In this document: in pieces, positions 26,787 through 33,826 of the stretch
How positions within the stretch are numbered: the stretch's first letter is position 1
Layout: every line of letters begins with the position of its first letter
Assembly: GCA_009773665.1 (NCBI GenBank)
Contig: WSYE01000020.1
Coordinates: 1 to 49,575, forward strand
DNA: 49,575 bases
Direction of reading: 5' to 3'
DNA from: Desulfovibrionaceae bacterium
GTDB taxonomy: Bacteria > Desulfobacterota > Desulfovibrionia > Desulfovibrionales > Desulfovibrionaceae
Translations under genes and position numbers: made by a program
The notes under the pieces: model-generated
The model's database searches: none
What the model was told of the DNA's origin: nothing
Seen by the model: the letters and a program-made list of their open reading frames with translations, nothing else

Positions 26787-26898
26787 AAGTTGAGCGGCGA
26801 TTGGAGCTGGCCAGGTGAATCTAGGCGTTTGGCCGGACGAATTTGCCTTTGCAGGCAGGAGTGAGAATCTCGATTACTTCTTGGAGTGCGGAGTGAGT

Positions 26899-27060
26899 AT
26901 GTCTACGAAAGAAGCTTCCGTCTCGTGGTGGGACAAAAAGCATGTCCGACTCGGGAAACCAATACTGTATCGGTTGGTTTTCGAGCTTGGCCTTGTTGCG
27001 TTCAGCCTTGTTGTGTCGTGTGCCATCATCTATCTCGTCAAGGTAGGGCGGCATGGCTAA
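26899..27060 (+). CDS. Micro-ORF A1: small single-pass membrane protein
   Basis: A 53-residue protein: charged N-terminus (STKEASVSWWDKKHVRLGK) and one hydrophobic segment near residues 28-47 (FELGLVAFSLVVSCAIIYLV), ending in basic residues. ATG 26899 is preceded by CGGAG. It overlaps the next start. Its hydrophobic core aligns with micro-ORF A2 (shared pattern R-x4-G-x-V-x2-S-x-V-x-S-x3-I-I), which suggests they are duplicates. No known family is recognised. The alternative GTG start at 26815 would add 28 residues. Confidence 0.6.
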   Translation: MSTKEASVSWWDKKHVRLGKPILYRLVFELGLVAFSLVVSCAIIYLVKVGRHG

Positions 27061-27208
27061 AACAAAGCTCATGGAAAGAGTAGATATTGTCGAAGCTACA
27101 GTGTACTTGGTTGTTTCGTTTGGCTTTTATGGATTCGCAAAGTGGGTATATCATCTGGACGAGTGCGTCTTATCTGTCGCACACAGGTGGCTACATGGAT
27201 TCATTTGA
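27053..27208 (+). CDS. Micro-ORF B1: small hydrophobic protein
   Basis: A 51-residue protein starting inside the last codons of A1 (AAGGTAGGG upstream). A polar start (MAKTKLMERVDIVEA) precedes a hydrophobic aromatic segment, then WVYHLDECVL. The ending pattern V-x2-L-D-x-C-x-L is shared with micro-ORF B2, 400 bases downstream. It overlaps the start of C1 by 14 bases. The function is unknown. Confidence 0.6.
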   Translation: MAKTKLMERVDIVEATVYLVVSFGFYGFAKWVYHLDECVLSVAHRWLHGFI

Positions 27209-27302
27209 TTATATAAAAATTTGTGTATACATTTTCACTTTTGTCTCATCTTACTTTAACTTCATAGAACCGAACCTTGTGCTTTGCAGCATGTTGAAGT
27301 GA
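27195..27302 (+). CDS. Micro-ORF C1: tiny hydrophobic protein
   Basis: A 35-residue protein with AGGTGG upstream of ATG 27195, overlapping the end of B1. It is mostly hydrophobic and aromatic (CVYIFTFVSSYFNF) with the tail FIEPNLVLC. The motif Y-F-N-F-I-E-P-N-x2-L-C matches micro-ORF C2 (Y-Y-A-F-F-E-Q-N-x2-L-C). The size would be dismissed alone; order, ribosome binding site and duplication support it. Confidence 0.5.
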   Translation: MDSFDYIKICVYIFTFVSSYFNFIEPNLVLCSMLK

Positions 27303-27316
27303 ACGAGAGGTTTGAA

Positions 27317-27457
27317 ATGCAGAGAAAGGAGATGGACAGAACTGACTGGTCCTTGCTGCACCGAATTGCCTACGACACTGGCATTGTGGTCGCAAGCATC
27401 GTATGCTCCGCAGTCATAATATTCTTCCTCAACACAATATTTTCAGTTTGGAGATGA
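27317..27457 (+). CDS. Micro-ORF A2: paralog of A1
   Basis: A 46-residue protein preceded by GAGAGGT. A charged N-terminus (MQRKEMDRTDWSLLHR) leads to one transmembrane-like helix (TGIVVASIVCSAVIIFFLNT). Position for position it matches A1 from the Arg before the helix onward. An internal ATG at 27332 with AAAGGAG is an alternative start. It is the first gene of the second copy of the three-gene module. Confidence 0.58.
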   Translation: MQRKEMDRTDWSLLHRIAYDTGIVVASIVCSAVIIFFLNTIFSVWR

Positions 27458-27459
27458 AC

Positions 27460-27582
27460 ATGGACGGCAGCAAAACTGACAAGGTTACCGTATTTATTGG
27501 CTGCGGATACATGCTAACAATCTATTTGCTTGGCCATATCGTGGACAAACTGGACATGTGTTTCTTATGTTACCTGAGGTAG
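27460..27582 (+). CDS. Micro-ORF B2: paralog of B1
   Basis: A 40-residue protein. ATG 27460 has TTGGAG at a good distance; another ATG at 27454 overlaps the A2 stop (ATGA). It has a polar start (DGSKTDKVTV), a hydrophobic middle (GCGYMLTIYLLGHIV) and the ending DKLDMCFLC, matching B1's HLDECVL. The overlap pattern A2-B2 repeats that of A1-B1. Confidence 0.55.
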   Translation: MDGSKTDKVTVFIGCGYMLTIYLLGHIVDKLDMCFLCYLR

Positions 27583-27585
27583 ACA

Positions 27586-27702
27586 ATGCTTCCTGAAAAC
27601 GACAGACGAAGGCTATATATGCTAACCACCTTCAATATATTTATGTATTACGCATTTTTCGAGCAAAATTTTTCCCTATGCATAAATACATGCTTTAAAT
27701 AA
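27586..27702 (+). CDS. Micro-ORF C2: paralog of C1
   Basis: A 38-residue protein with TGAGGT upstream of ATG 27586. A basic start (LPENDRRRLY) precedes an aromatic segment and the ending AFFEQNFSLCINTC, which parallels C1's NFIEPNLVLC. It is the last member of the cluster. The 83 bases to the next hairpin show no gene. Confidence 0.5.
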   Translation: MLPENDRRRLYMLTTFNIFMYYAFFEQNFSLCINTCFK

Positions 27703-27785
27703 CAATTTCTGCAAGCTGCAATCATCCATACTTCTCTTCGAGCGCACAAGAGCCTCATGCCGTATCACTATTCACACGGACTCTA

Positions 27786-27825
27786 CCATGGCTGACGGAA
27801 TGCACCGTCATTCCGCCAGCCATGG
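27786..27825. terminator. Long hairpin between convergent accessory loci
   Basis: CCATGGCTG (27786-27794) pairs with CAGCCATGG (27817-27825), then after one mismatch CGGAATG pairs with CATTCCG around a six-base loop. It lies between the plus-strand micro-ORFs and the end of the minus-strand gene. No T-run flanks it, so its terminator role rests on placement and stability. Confidence 0.55.
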
Positions 27826-27828
27826 GTG

Positions 27829-28363
27829 TTAGTTGTCTGTGTCGTACTCTACACCAGGATGGCGTTTAATCCATCCGATCACAATACAAGCCATCACATT
27901 CAGCTGGGACAGACTTTATGTTGGCGATGTCTTTCCAATGATCGATCAACACCGGTCCTGCAGCAGCCGCCATGCCCCACCAGCCAGCTCCCCTTGGACT
28001 CGCTCCATATCGTTTGGACACTTCAGACGCAGCGAGCCCGTCCACAACACCTTTGAACGTGTCTTTGGCAAATTGCTTTGTCAAGTCGCCAGCGAGAGAA
28101 TTGGGAGCTTCGGGTTTACGCCTTTCAGCTTCAGTTACTATTTTTGCAGCTTCAGACGGAACAGTAATCTTCGGCAGCTTCCCGGTGATCCGGTCATATG
28201 CCGCCTGGGTTCCTTCGTTCAGCGACGGCTCCGTCCCCGGAGTTCCGGCAACCGGCGTGGCTTGCCCGACGCCCGTGTCGTTCGCTGCGACCAGCGCCGC
28301 TTCTATTCCCTCGTCTTTTGCGCTCACGTAATTGTTCGCAAGATTTGCGATAAACTTCTCCAC
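27829..28363 (-). pseudogene. Holin-like membrane protein, probably frameshifted
   Basis: Starts at GTG 28363 behind AAGGAGA. The first ~150 residues are Ala/Glu-rich and end in RYGASPRGAGWWGMAAAAGP, a hydrophobic turn. The frame as read ends at 27866 with an unconvincing tail. Shifting by one base near 27914-27918 (a run of three T) restores a natural tail: a hydrophobic stretch NVMACIVIGWI followed by charged KRHPGVEYDTDN, ending at 27829. I therefore read it as a gene with one frameshift. Two C-terminal membrane segments and a charged tail are holin-like, but no family is recognised. It is the second gene of the minus-strand pair. Confidence 0.55.
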
Positions 28364-28381
28364 GATTATTCTCCTTGTCGC

Positions 28382-28407
28382 ATGCGGAAAGGATGGCCTT
28401 CCCGCAT
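28382..28407 (-). other. Intercistronic hairpin
   Basis: An 11-bp stem with one G-U pair (28382-28392 with 28397-28407) and a four-base loop sits between the two minus-strand genes, a few bases before the ribosome binding site of the second. The other palindrome-linked locus has a similar hairpin at 48107-48135. Confidence 0.55.
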
Positions 28408-28459
28408 CGTTGACTCTTCTTCGCCATCGAAGCCCCAGAGCCGACCCGCCAGCCCCCCC

Positions 28460-29041
28460 CTAACCGGCCCGTCGTGAACGGCGCTTGTGGCGGATGCGGG
28501 TGACCTCCGCCGCCGCCTCCCGGACCTCCTTGTAGAAGTCCAGCGCCTCATGCGGGCAGCGGGCGAACATCCTCTGCACGGCGCGTTGCGCCGAATGAGG
28601 GAGCCGCTCCAGGTAATGCTCCATCACGTCCTTGGTCAGGTTGTAGAGAGGGTCGTGCTTGGCCAGTTTCTGGAACACGACTCCAATCCGCTGCTGGGTT
28701 CGGAACCGTTTGGCGTCCTCGAAATCCGCCTTGTGGCGCTCGTGATGATGGCGGCTCAGGTCGCGCATGATGTACCAGCGCAACTGCCCTGCGGCGTCGC
28801 GGGGCATCGGGCCGATGCTGACGGGGCTAAGCGTGTCGCTCCAACCGTCCGACATTGCCGATACGGCTTCGGGGTCGCAGCACAGCGCGCCGTAAACCTT
28901 GTCGAAGGGCATGATGTCCGGCATCGGCTCGTACTCATGAGTCATGGGTTGTTGGGGTTGTTTGGGTACAAGCCCGAACGCCTCGTCCAGCATCCGCTCG
29001 TACTTTGCCTAGTTCGCCTTGATCTCTTCGTCGGTCCTCAT
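28460..29041 (-). pseudogene. Unknown protein interrupted by an amber codon
   Basis: An excellent ribosome binding site (AAGGAGGT) precedes an ATG whose complement is 29041. After ten codons (RTDEEIKAN) comes TAG (29009-29011 on the plus strand), and the frame then runs on as AKYERMLDEAFGLVPKQ for about 180 residues to 28460. No other start has a comparable binding site; the internal ATG at 28993 is the only rescue. The product is polar and helical, with an RDLSRHHHERHKADFEDA segment and a very basic end (RIRHKRRSRRAG), suggesting nucleic-acid or capsid contact. The family is unrecognised. Either a nonsense mutation or, less likely, amber readthrough. Confidence 0.6.
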
Positions 29042-29050
29042 CGATTGAGA

Positions 29051-29099
29051 CCTCCTTGGGTGTGTTTCGGCGGCTACGGCCGCCGTTGAACGCCAAGGA
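29051..29099 (-). promoter_or_regulatory. Leader hairpin sequestering the ribosome binding site (left locus)
   Basis: On the minus strand TCCTTGG (29099-29093) pairs with CCAAGGA (29059-29053), which includes the first bases of the AAGGAGGT Shine-Dalgarno. An inner stem CGGCGGC/GCCGCCG with a four-base loop stabilises it. Folding would hide the ribosome binding site of the gene at 29041. Confidence 0.6.
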
Positions 29100-29123
29100 T
29101 ACCCAGAATCACTTTCGTGTCTC

Positions 29124-29143
29124 CCCACATAGCCCTATGTGGG
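29124..29143. promoter_or_regulatory. 20-bp palindrome, copy 1
   Basis: CCCACATAG-CC-CTATGTGGG, a perfect inverted repeat about 90 bp upstream of the minus-strand start at 29041. The same palindrome (read from the other strand) occurs at 49147-49166, again about 80 bp before a minus-strand start, with a similar AAA-rich flank on the same side. It is most likely an operator or activator site. Confidence 0.75.
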
Positions 29144-29247
29144 AAAGTCTTGAAAAATAGTTCCAGTGAGCCTCATGACCCCAAGGCCCACGCCTACCAC
29201 CCAAAACCCCGAATTTGCCATTTCACGCAAATTTCGCGCCGTCCCTC

Positions 29248-29276
29248 TTGACAGGCTCGCTGCAGGGCGGGTACTC
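29248..29276 (+). promoter_or_regulatory. Sigma-70 promoter of the aromatic operon
   Basis: TTGACA (29248-29253), a 17-base spacer, then GTACTC (29271-29276). It lies about ten bases before the leader-peptide ATG at 29286. The -10 match is weak. Confidence 0.5.
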
Positions 29277-29285
29277 CTTCCGTCC

Positions 29286-29372
29286 ATGCACTCCCTGAAC
29301 TTCACCGCTGGCTTTTTTTGGTCCTTTTATTGGTTTAGCCGCGCCAGCGGTATCGGGAGAGGTGCACGGTAA
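29286..29372 (+). CDS. Aromatic operon leader peptide
   Basis: A 28-residue ORF whose centre is F-F-W-S-F-Y-W-F (codons at 29313-29336): four Phe, two Trp and one Tyr in eight positions. The surrounding residues (MHSLNFTAG before, SRASGIGRGAR after) are unremarkable. It lies between a promoter and an attenuator terminator ahead of the operon that makes all three aromatic amino acids. Ribosome stalling on any of the three codons would link transcription to the supply of Phe, Tyr and Trp. Confidence 0.85.
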   Translation: MHSLNFTAGFFWSFYWFSRASGIGRGAR

Positions 29373-29437
29373 GATCGGAGACGACAACCACACCACACCG
29401 AGGGCCGCTGGCGAAAAGCCGGCGGCCCTTCTTTTTT
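29305..29437 (+). promoter_or_regulatory. Transcription attenuator of the aromatic operon
   Basis: Four pairing segments are visible. Segment 1 is CCGCTGGC (29305-29312), overlapping the leader codons. Segment 2 is GCCAGCGG (29343-29350). Segment 3 contains CCGCTGGC again (29405-29412). Segment 4 is GCCGGCGGCCC (29418-29428), followed by TTCTTTTTT. 1:2 and 3:4 give the pause hairpin and terminator; 2:3 gives a perfect 8-bp antiterminator. The terminator stem is GGGCCGCTGGC with segment 4, with one mismatch. Confidence 0.88.
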
Positions 29438-29493
29438 CATCCCAGGTCCGCAGGCTCCAGCGGACCCCGGTGCAAACCCGGAGGAATTGACTC

Positions 29494-30291
29494 ATGCTTA
29501 TCGGAAAAGCCGTCCGCCTCGAACGCATCTTCAACCGCAACACCAACCGCACGATAATCGTGCCCATGGACCACGGCGTGACCGTCGGCCCCATCGACGG
29601 GCTGATCGACATGCGCGAGACCATAAACCAGGTGGCCGAAGGCGGCGCCAACGCGGTTCTCATGCACAAGGGCCTGGTGCGCTGCTCCCACCGCAAACGC
29701 GGCCGCGACGTGGGCCTGATCATTCATCTTTCCGCCTCCACCACCATCTCGCCCTTCCCCAACGCTAAGACCCTCGTGGGCACCGTGGAAGACGCCCTGA
29801 AGCTCGGCGCGGATGGCGTGTCCCTGCACATCAACCTGGGCGACGAAACCGAGCGCCACATGCTGGAAGACTTCGGCCACATCTCCTCCTCCGCTTCCGA
29901 CTGGGGCGTGCCCGTGCTGGCCATGGTCTACGCGCGCGGCCCCAAGGTGAAGAACGAATACGACCCCGACGTGGTGGCCCATTGCGCCCGCGTGGGCCTG
30001 GAACTGGGCGCGGACGTGGTGAAGGTGCCCTACACTGGCGACATCGAAACCTTCGCCAAGGTCTGCGACGCCTGCTGCATCCCCGTGGTCATAGCGGGCG
30101 GCCCCAAGCTCTCCAACGTGCGCGATCTGGTGTGCATGGCCCATGACTCCGTGCAGGCTGGCGGCTCCGGCCTGTCCATCGGGCGCAACATCTTCCAGTA
30201 CGCCCAGCCCTCGCGCCTTGTGCAGGCGCTGCACGGCGTGGTGCATCTCAACTGGGAGGTCGAACAGGCCATGGAACTCCTGAAGGACTAG
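29494..30291 (+). CDS. 2-amino-3,7-dideoxy-D-threo-hept-6-ulosonate synthase
   Basis: A 265-residue class I aldolase-fold enzyme of the archaeal-type aromatic pathway; it makes the ADH intermediate that replaces DAHP. Signatures: [19 protein letters not shown] near residue 14, the Schiff-base lysine region [12 protein letters not shown] near residue 170, and IAGGPK near residue 195. CGGAGGAATT precedes the ATG. First structural gene of the operon, directly followed by the matching type II DHQ synthase. Desulfovibrio species are known to use this route, which supports the assignment. Confidence 0.9.
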   Translation: MLIGKAVRLERIFNRNTNRTIIVPMDHGVTVGPIDGLIDMRETINQVAEGGANAVLMHKGLVRCSHRKRGRDVGLIIHLSASTTISPFPNAKTLVGTVEDALKLGADGVSLHINLGDETERHMLEDFGHISSSASDWGVPVLAMVYARGPKVKNEYDPDVVAHCARVGLELGADVVKVPYTGDIETFAKVCDACCIPVVIAGGPKLSNVRDLVCMAHDSVQAGGSGLSIGRNIFQYAQPSRLVQALHGVVHLNWEVEQAMELLKD

Positions 30292-30300
30292 GTGGAGACA

Positions 30301-31272
30301 GTGAAACAGGTCTGGTTTTCCGCAATGCCTTTCGACAAGACCCTGGTCACCCTGGCCCTGGAGTCCGGCGTGGACGCCATCATAACTGATGAAAAACACG
30401 CGGAGGACGTGCGCGCCCTGGGCCGGGTGGACGTGTTCACCCCTGAAGATGTGGTCCGGGTGGAGCTTGCCTCCAAGGCCGACGAGGACATCGCCGTGGC
30501 CGCGCTTGCCGCAGGAAAGAAGACGGTGTTGGGACTCGGCTGGGAGATCATCCCCGTGGAGAACATCCTGGCCCAGTCCGTGGGGCTGGGGGTTGAAGTC
30601 GCGGACCTGGATCAGGCGCGCCTGGCCGCCGGGATCCTGGAGCGCGGCGTGGACGTTATCGTAGCGCTGCCCCAGGCCGCCGCTGAATTGAAGAAAATCG
30701 TGGCGGACGTGAAGCTCTCCCAGGGGACACTCTCCCTGGAGAAGGCCGTGATCACCTCCATCAAGGCCGCTGGCCTTGGTCACCGGGTGTGCGTGGACAC
30801 CATGAGCATGCTCAAAAAGGGCCAGGGCATGCTGGTCGGTAATTCGAGCGCCTTCACCTTCCTGGTGCACGCCGAGACCGAGTCCAACCCCTACGTGGCC
30901 GCGCGCCCGTTTCGCGTGAACGCCGGAGCCGTGCACGCCTACGCCGTGATGCCCGGCGACCGCACCAGCTACCTGGAAGAATTGTCCTCGGGCGACGAGG
31001 TGCTCGTCGTGTCCGCCGACGGCTCCACCTCGCTGGCCACCATCGGTCGCACCAAGGTGGAGATCAGGCCCATGCTGCTGGTCACGGCCACGGTCTGCGG
31101 CGTGGAGGGCGCGGTGTTTTTGCAGAACGCCGAGACCATCCGCCTGACGCGCGCCACTGGCGAGCCGGTCAGCGTGGTCAGCCTGAAGGTGGGCGACGAG
31201 GTGCTGTGCAAGGTGGATCAGGCCGGACGCCACTTCGGCATGCGCATCTGCGAAGAGATCAAGGAAGGCTAG
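30301..31272 (+). CDS. 3-dehydroquinate synthase II (archaeal type)
   Basis: A 323-residue enzyme converting ADH to 3-dehydroquinate by oxidative deamination and cyclisation, replacing canonical AroB. The sequence opens KQVWFSAMPFDKTLVTLALE and keeps the conserved VCVDTMSMLKKGQGMLVGNS near residue 162 and RPFRVNAGAVHAYA near residue 202. I start at GTG 30301 behind GGTGGAG; a GTG at 30292 is possible. It lies 9 bp after the previous stop and 3 bp before pheA, so the genes are tightly co-translated. Confidence 0.9.
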   Translation: MKQVWFSAMPFDKTLVTLALESGVDAIITDEKHAEDVRALGRVDVFTPEDVVRVELASKADEDIAVAALAAGKKTVLGLGWEIIPVENILAQSVGLGVEVADLDQARLAAGILERGVDVIVALPQAAAELKKIVADVKLSQGTLSLEKAVITSIKAAGLGHRVCVDTMSMLKKGQGMLVGNSSAFTFLVHAETESNPYVAARPFRVNAGAVHAYAVMPGDRTSYLEELSSGDEVLVVSADGSTSLATIGRTKVEIRPMLLVTATVCGVEGAVFLQNAETIRLTRATGEPVSVVSLKVGDEVLCKVDQAGRHFGMRICEEIKEG

Positions 31273-31275
31273 CCC

Positions 31276-32421
31276 ATGCCCGATGATATGCCCAAAATAG
31301 ACGACGCGGCGCACGACGCGCCCCTGGACAACGTGCGCGACGCCATCGACCAGGTGGACCGCGACCTGCTCTCGCTCCTGAACCGCCGGGCGGCCCTGTC
31401 GCTTGAGGTCGGCAAGCTGAAAGCCGGAAGCGACGAGCCGGTGTTCAAGCCCTTCCGCGAAAAGGAAGTGCTGGAGAAGCTCTCGGGCCTGAACCCCGGC
31501 CCCTTGCCCGACGAGCACCTGCGCGCCGTGTACCGCGAGATCATGTCCAGCTCACGAAGGCTTCAGCGCAGCCAGAAGGTTGCGTACCTTGGGCCGGACG
31601 GGACCTTCTCCTACTTCGCGGCGGTCTCCTACCTGGGAAAGAGCGCAGACTTCGAGCCCAGGCGCACCATCGACGAGGTGTTCGAGGCCGTGAGCCTGCG
31701 CGACGTGGAGCTTGGGGTCATACCACTGGAGAACTCGCTCCAGGGCACCGTGGGCCAGAGCCTGGACCTGTTTCTGCGGCACGAGGTGTTCATCCAGGCC
31801 GAGCTGTACTGCAAGATCAGCCATTCGCTCCTTTCCAAGGGCACGGACCTCACGCGCATCGAGGAGGTCTACTCCCACCCGCAGCCCCTGGCCCAATGCG
31901 GGGCATGGCTCAAGGCGCATCTGCCCATGGCCCGCATCGTGCCCACGGACTCCACGGCGGCGGCGGCCAAGCGCGTGCTGTACAACCCCAAGTCGGCGGC
32001 TATAGGCCACGTGAAGCTCTCGGAGATGCTGGGGCTCAACGTGCTGGCCAGCCGCATCGAGGACCTGCCCGACAACTGGACGCGCTTTCTGGTGATCGGA
32101 CCCGCAGAGACCAAGGCCGGAAACCGCGACAAGACCTCCATCCTGTTCACCCTGCCGGACAAGCCCGGCGCGCTGTCTGCCGTGCTGTCCAAGCTGGCGG
32201 GCGAGGGCATCAACCTGACCAAGCTGGAGTCGAGGCCCCTTCGCGGCGAGAAATGGAAGTACGTGTTCTTCGCGGACCTCCAGTGCGACCTGGGCAGCGA
32301 GGAGTACGCCACCGTGATCGCCGACCTGCGGACCGAACTGCACTCGCTGCGCATTCTCGGCAGCTACCCGGCAGGGCCGCACCTGGACGTGTCCGGGTCC
32401 GCCGTGGTGGAGCGGGGGTAG
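31276..32421 (+). CDS. pheA: Bifunctional chorismate mutase/prephenate dehydratase
   Basis: A 381-residue P-protein for phenylalanine synthesis. Chorismate mutase helix bundle at about residues 17-95 (AIDQVDRDLLSLLNRRAALS), prephenate dehydratase from about 100 (YLGPDGTFSYFAA; ENSLQGTVGQSLD near 155), and a C-terminal ACT domain near 285-365 (LPDKPGALSAVLS; LTKLESRP), the usual Phe feedback site. All three parts are present. It begins 3 bp after the DHQ synthase stop. Confidence 0.94.
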   Translation: MPDDMPKIDDAAHDAPLDNVRDAIDQVDRDLLSLLNRRAALSLEVGKLKAGSDEPVFKPFREKEVLEKLSGLNPGPLPDEHLRAVYREIMSSSRRLQRSQKVAYLGPDGTFSYFAAVSYLGKSADFEPRRTIDEVFEAVSLRDVELGVIPLENSLQGTVGQSLDLFLRHEVFIQAELYCKISHSLLSKGTDLTRIEEVYSHPQPLAQCGAWLKAHLPMARIVPTDSTAAAAKRVLYNPKSAAIGHVKLSEMLGLNVLASRIEDLPDNWTRFLVIGPAETKAGNRDKTSILFTLPDKPGALSAVLSKLAGEGINLTKLESRPLRGEKWKYVFFADLQCDLGSEEYATVIADLRTELHSLRILGSYPAGPHLDVSGSAVVERG

Positions 32422-32506
32422 GCGTGCGCGCCCAACCGGACAGAAGCATGGCGCGCGAAAAGCGCCAGGACCATACCGGACCCATCGGGTCCACGAGGTA
32501 ACGCCA

Positions 32507-33826
32507 GTGTCATCCGTCATCGATATAAAAGCCCCGGCTTCCAAGTCCGTGTCGCACCGCGCCTTCATCTGCGCGGCCCTGGCCCAGGGCGAGTCCCTGG
32601 TCATCGACGCCCTGGACTCGGACGACCTGATCCGCACCCGCCGCTGCCTGTCGGCCTGCGGCGCGGTGTTCCGCCACGCCGAGCGCGGCTGGGAGATCAC
32701 CGGAATCGGCGGCCAGCCCAAGGGCGGCGCGCTGACCCCGGCGGATTGCGACGTGGGCGAGTCCGGCACCACCTGCCGCCTGCTCACCGCCGTGCTGGCC
32801 GCTGGCAAGGGGCTTTTCCGCATCCACGGTGAGGGCCGCATGCACGATCGCCCAATCGGCCAGCTGACGCAGGCCCTGGAGCCGCTAGGCCCGGTCTTTG
32901 AGTGGGACGAAAAACCCGGCTACCCGCCCTTCGTCATCCGCACCGAAGGCCTCTCCGGCGGCGACGCCGCCATCAGCCTGGAGGAGTCCAGCCAGTACCT
33001 GTCCGGCATGCTGCTGGCCGCACCCCTGGCCAAGCGCCCCATGGTGATCGGCATCGGCGGAGACAAGGTGGTGTCCTGGCCCTACGTGTCGCTGACGCTT
33101 ATGGCCATGGCCGATTTTGGCGTGGAGGTGCTGGTGGAAGCCCTGGAAAACGGCTTCTGGGTGAACAAAGCCTTCACCGAGGTGACCGACGTGGCCCCCG
33201 GCAAGCTGCGCTTCGCCGTGGAGCCCGCCACGTACCGCCCGCGCGCCTACACCGTGGAGGGCGACTGGTCCAACGCGTCCTACTTCCTGGCCGCCGGGGC
33301 CGTGGGACAGCGGCCCGTGCTGGTGCGAGGACTGCGCCGCGACTCGCTCCAGGGCGACAAGGCCATCCTTACCATCCTGGAGCGCATGGGCGCGCGCATC
33401 ACCTGGAGCGACGCGGGCGTGACGGTCTCGCGCTCTGGCGAGAAGCTGCACGGCGTGGAGCTGGACATGGGCTCCTGCCCGGATCTGGTGCCCACGGTGT
33501 GTGCCGTGGCCGCCCAGGCCGAGGGGACAACCACCATCCGCAACGTGGCGCACCTGCGCATCAAGGAGTCCGACCGGCTCCAGGCCTGCGCCGACGAGCT
33601 GCGCAAGATCGGCGCGAAGGTCGAAACCTTCGAGGACGGGCTGTCCCTGACTTCGGCCCCCATTGCGACCTCGGCCCCGGTGGAGTTCTGCACCTACGGC
33701 GACCACCGCATGGCCATGAGCCTGTCGCTCCTGGAGCTTGAGGGAGTGGACGTGCGCCTGGACAAACCCGGCTGCGTGGCCAAGAGCTTCCCCGGCTTCT
33801 GGGACCAGTGGGGGCTTACCCGTTGA
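32507..33826 (+). CDS. aroA: 3-phosphoshikimate 1-carboxyvinyltransferase (EPSP synthase)
   Basis: A 439-residue enzyme of the shikimate pathway. Start IDIKAPASKSVSHRAF with the substrate-binding Lys-Ser; DVGESGTTCRLLTAV near residue 83; GRMHDRPIG near residue 108; LRIKESDRL near residue 350; and DHRMAMSLSLL near residue 400. GTG 32507 is preceded by GAGGTAACGCC. The 85-bp gap to pheA has no ORF. Its 3' end overlaps tyrA. Confidence 0.93.
   Translation: MSSVIDIKAPASKSVSHRAFICAALAQGESLVIDALDSDDLIRTRRCLSACGAVFRHAERGWEITGIGGQPKGGALTPADCDVGESGTTCRLLTAVLAAGKGLFRIHGEGRMHDRPIGQLTQALEPLGPVFEWDEKPGYPPFVIRTEGLSGGDAAISLEESSQYLSGMLLAAPLAKRPMVIGIGGDKVVSWPYVSLTLMAMADFGVEVLVEALENGFWVNKAFTEVTDVAPGKLRFAVEPATYRPRAYTVEGDWSNASYFLAAGAVGQRPVLVRGLRRDSLQGDKAILTILERMGARITWSDAGVTVSRSGEKLHGVELDMGSCPDLVPTVCAVAAQAEGTTTIRNVAHLRIKESDRLQACADELRKIGAKVETFEDGLSLTSAPIATSAPVEFCTYGDHRMAMSLSLLELEGVDVRLDKPGCVAKSFPGFWDQWGLTR

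Noticed and set aside
29009-29011. TAG as a pyrrolysine codon
   Set aside because: Nothing in the window supports amber recoding; a nonsense mutation is simpler in a locus whose second gene is also frameshifted.
29124-29143. Palindrome CCCACATAG-CC-CTATGTGGG as an intrinsic terminator
   Set aside because: No T-run follows on either strand at either copy, and both copies sit upstream of genes at a similar distance.
29437-31518. Very long minus-strand open frames over the aromatic operon (up to ~690 codons)
   Set aside because: They are His/Gly/Gln-rich mirror frames caused by high GC at third positions of the plus-strand genes and contain no motifs.
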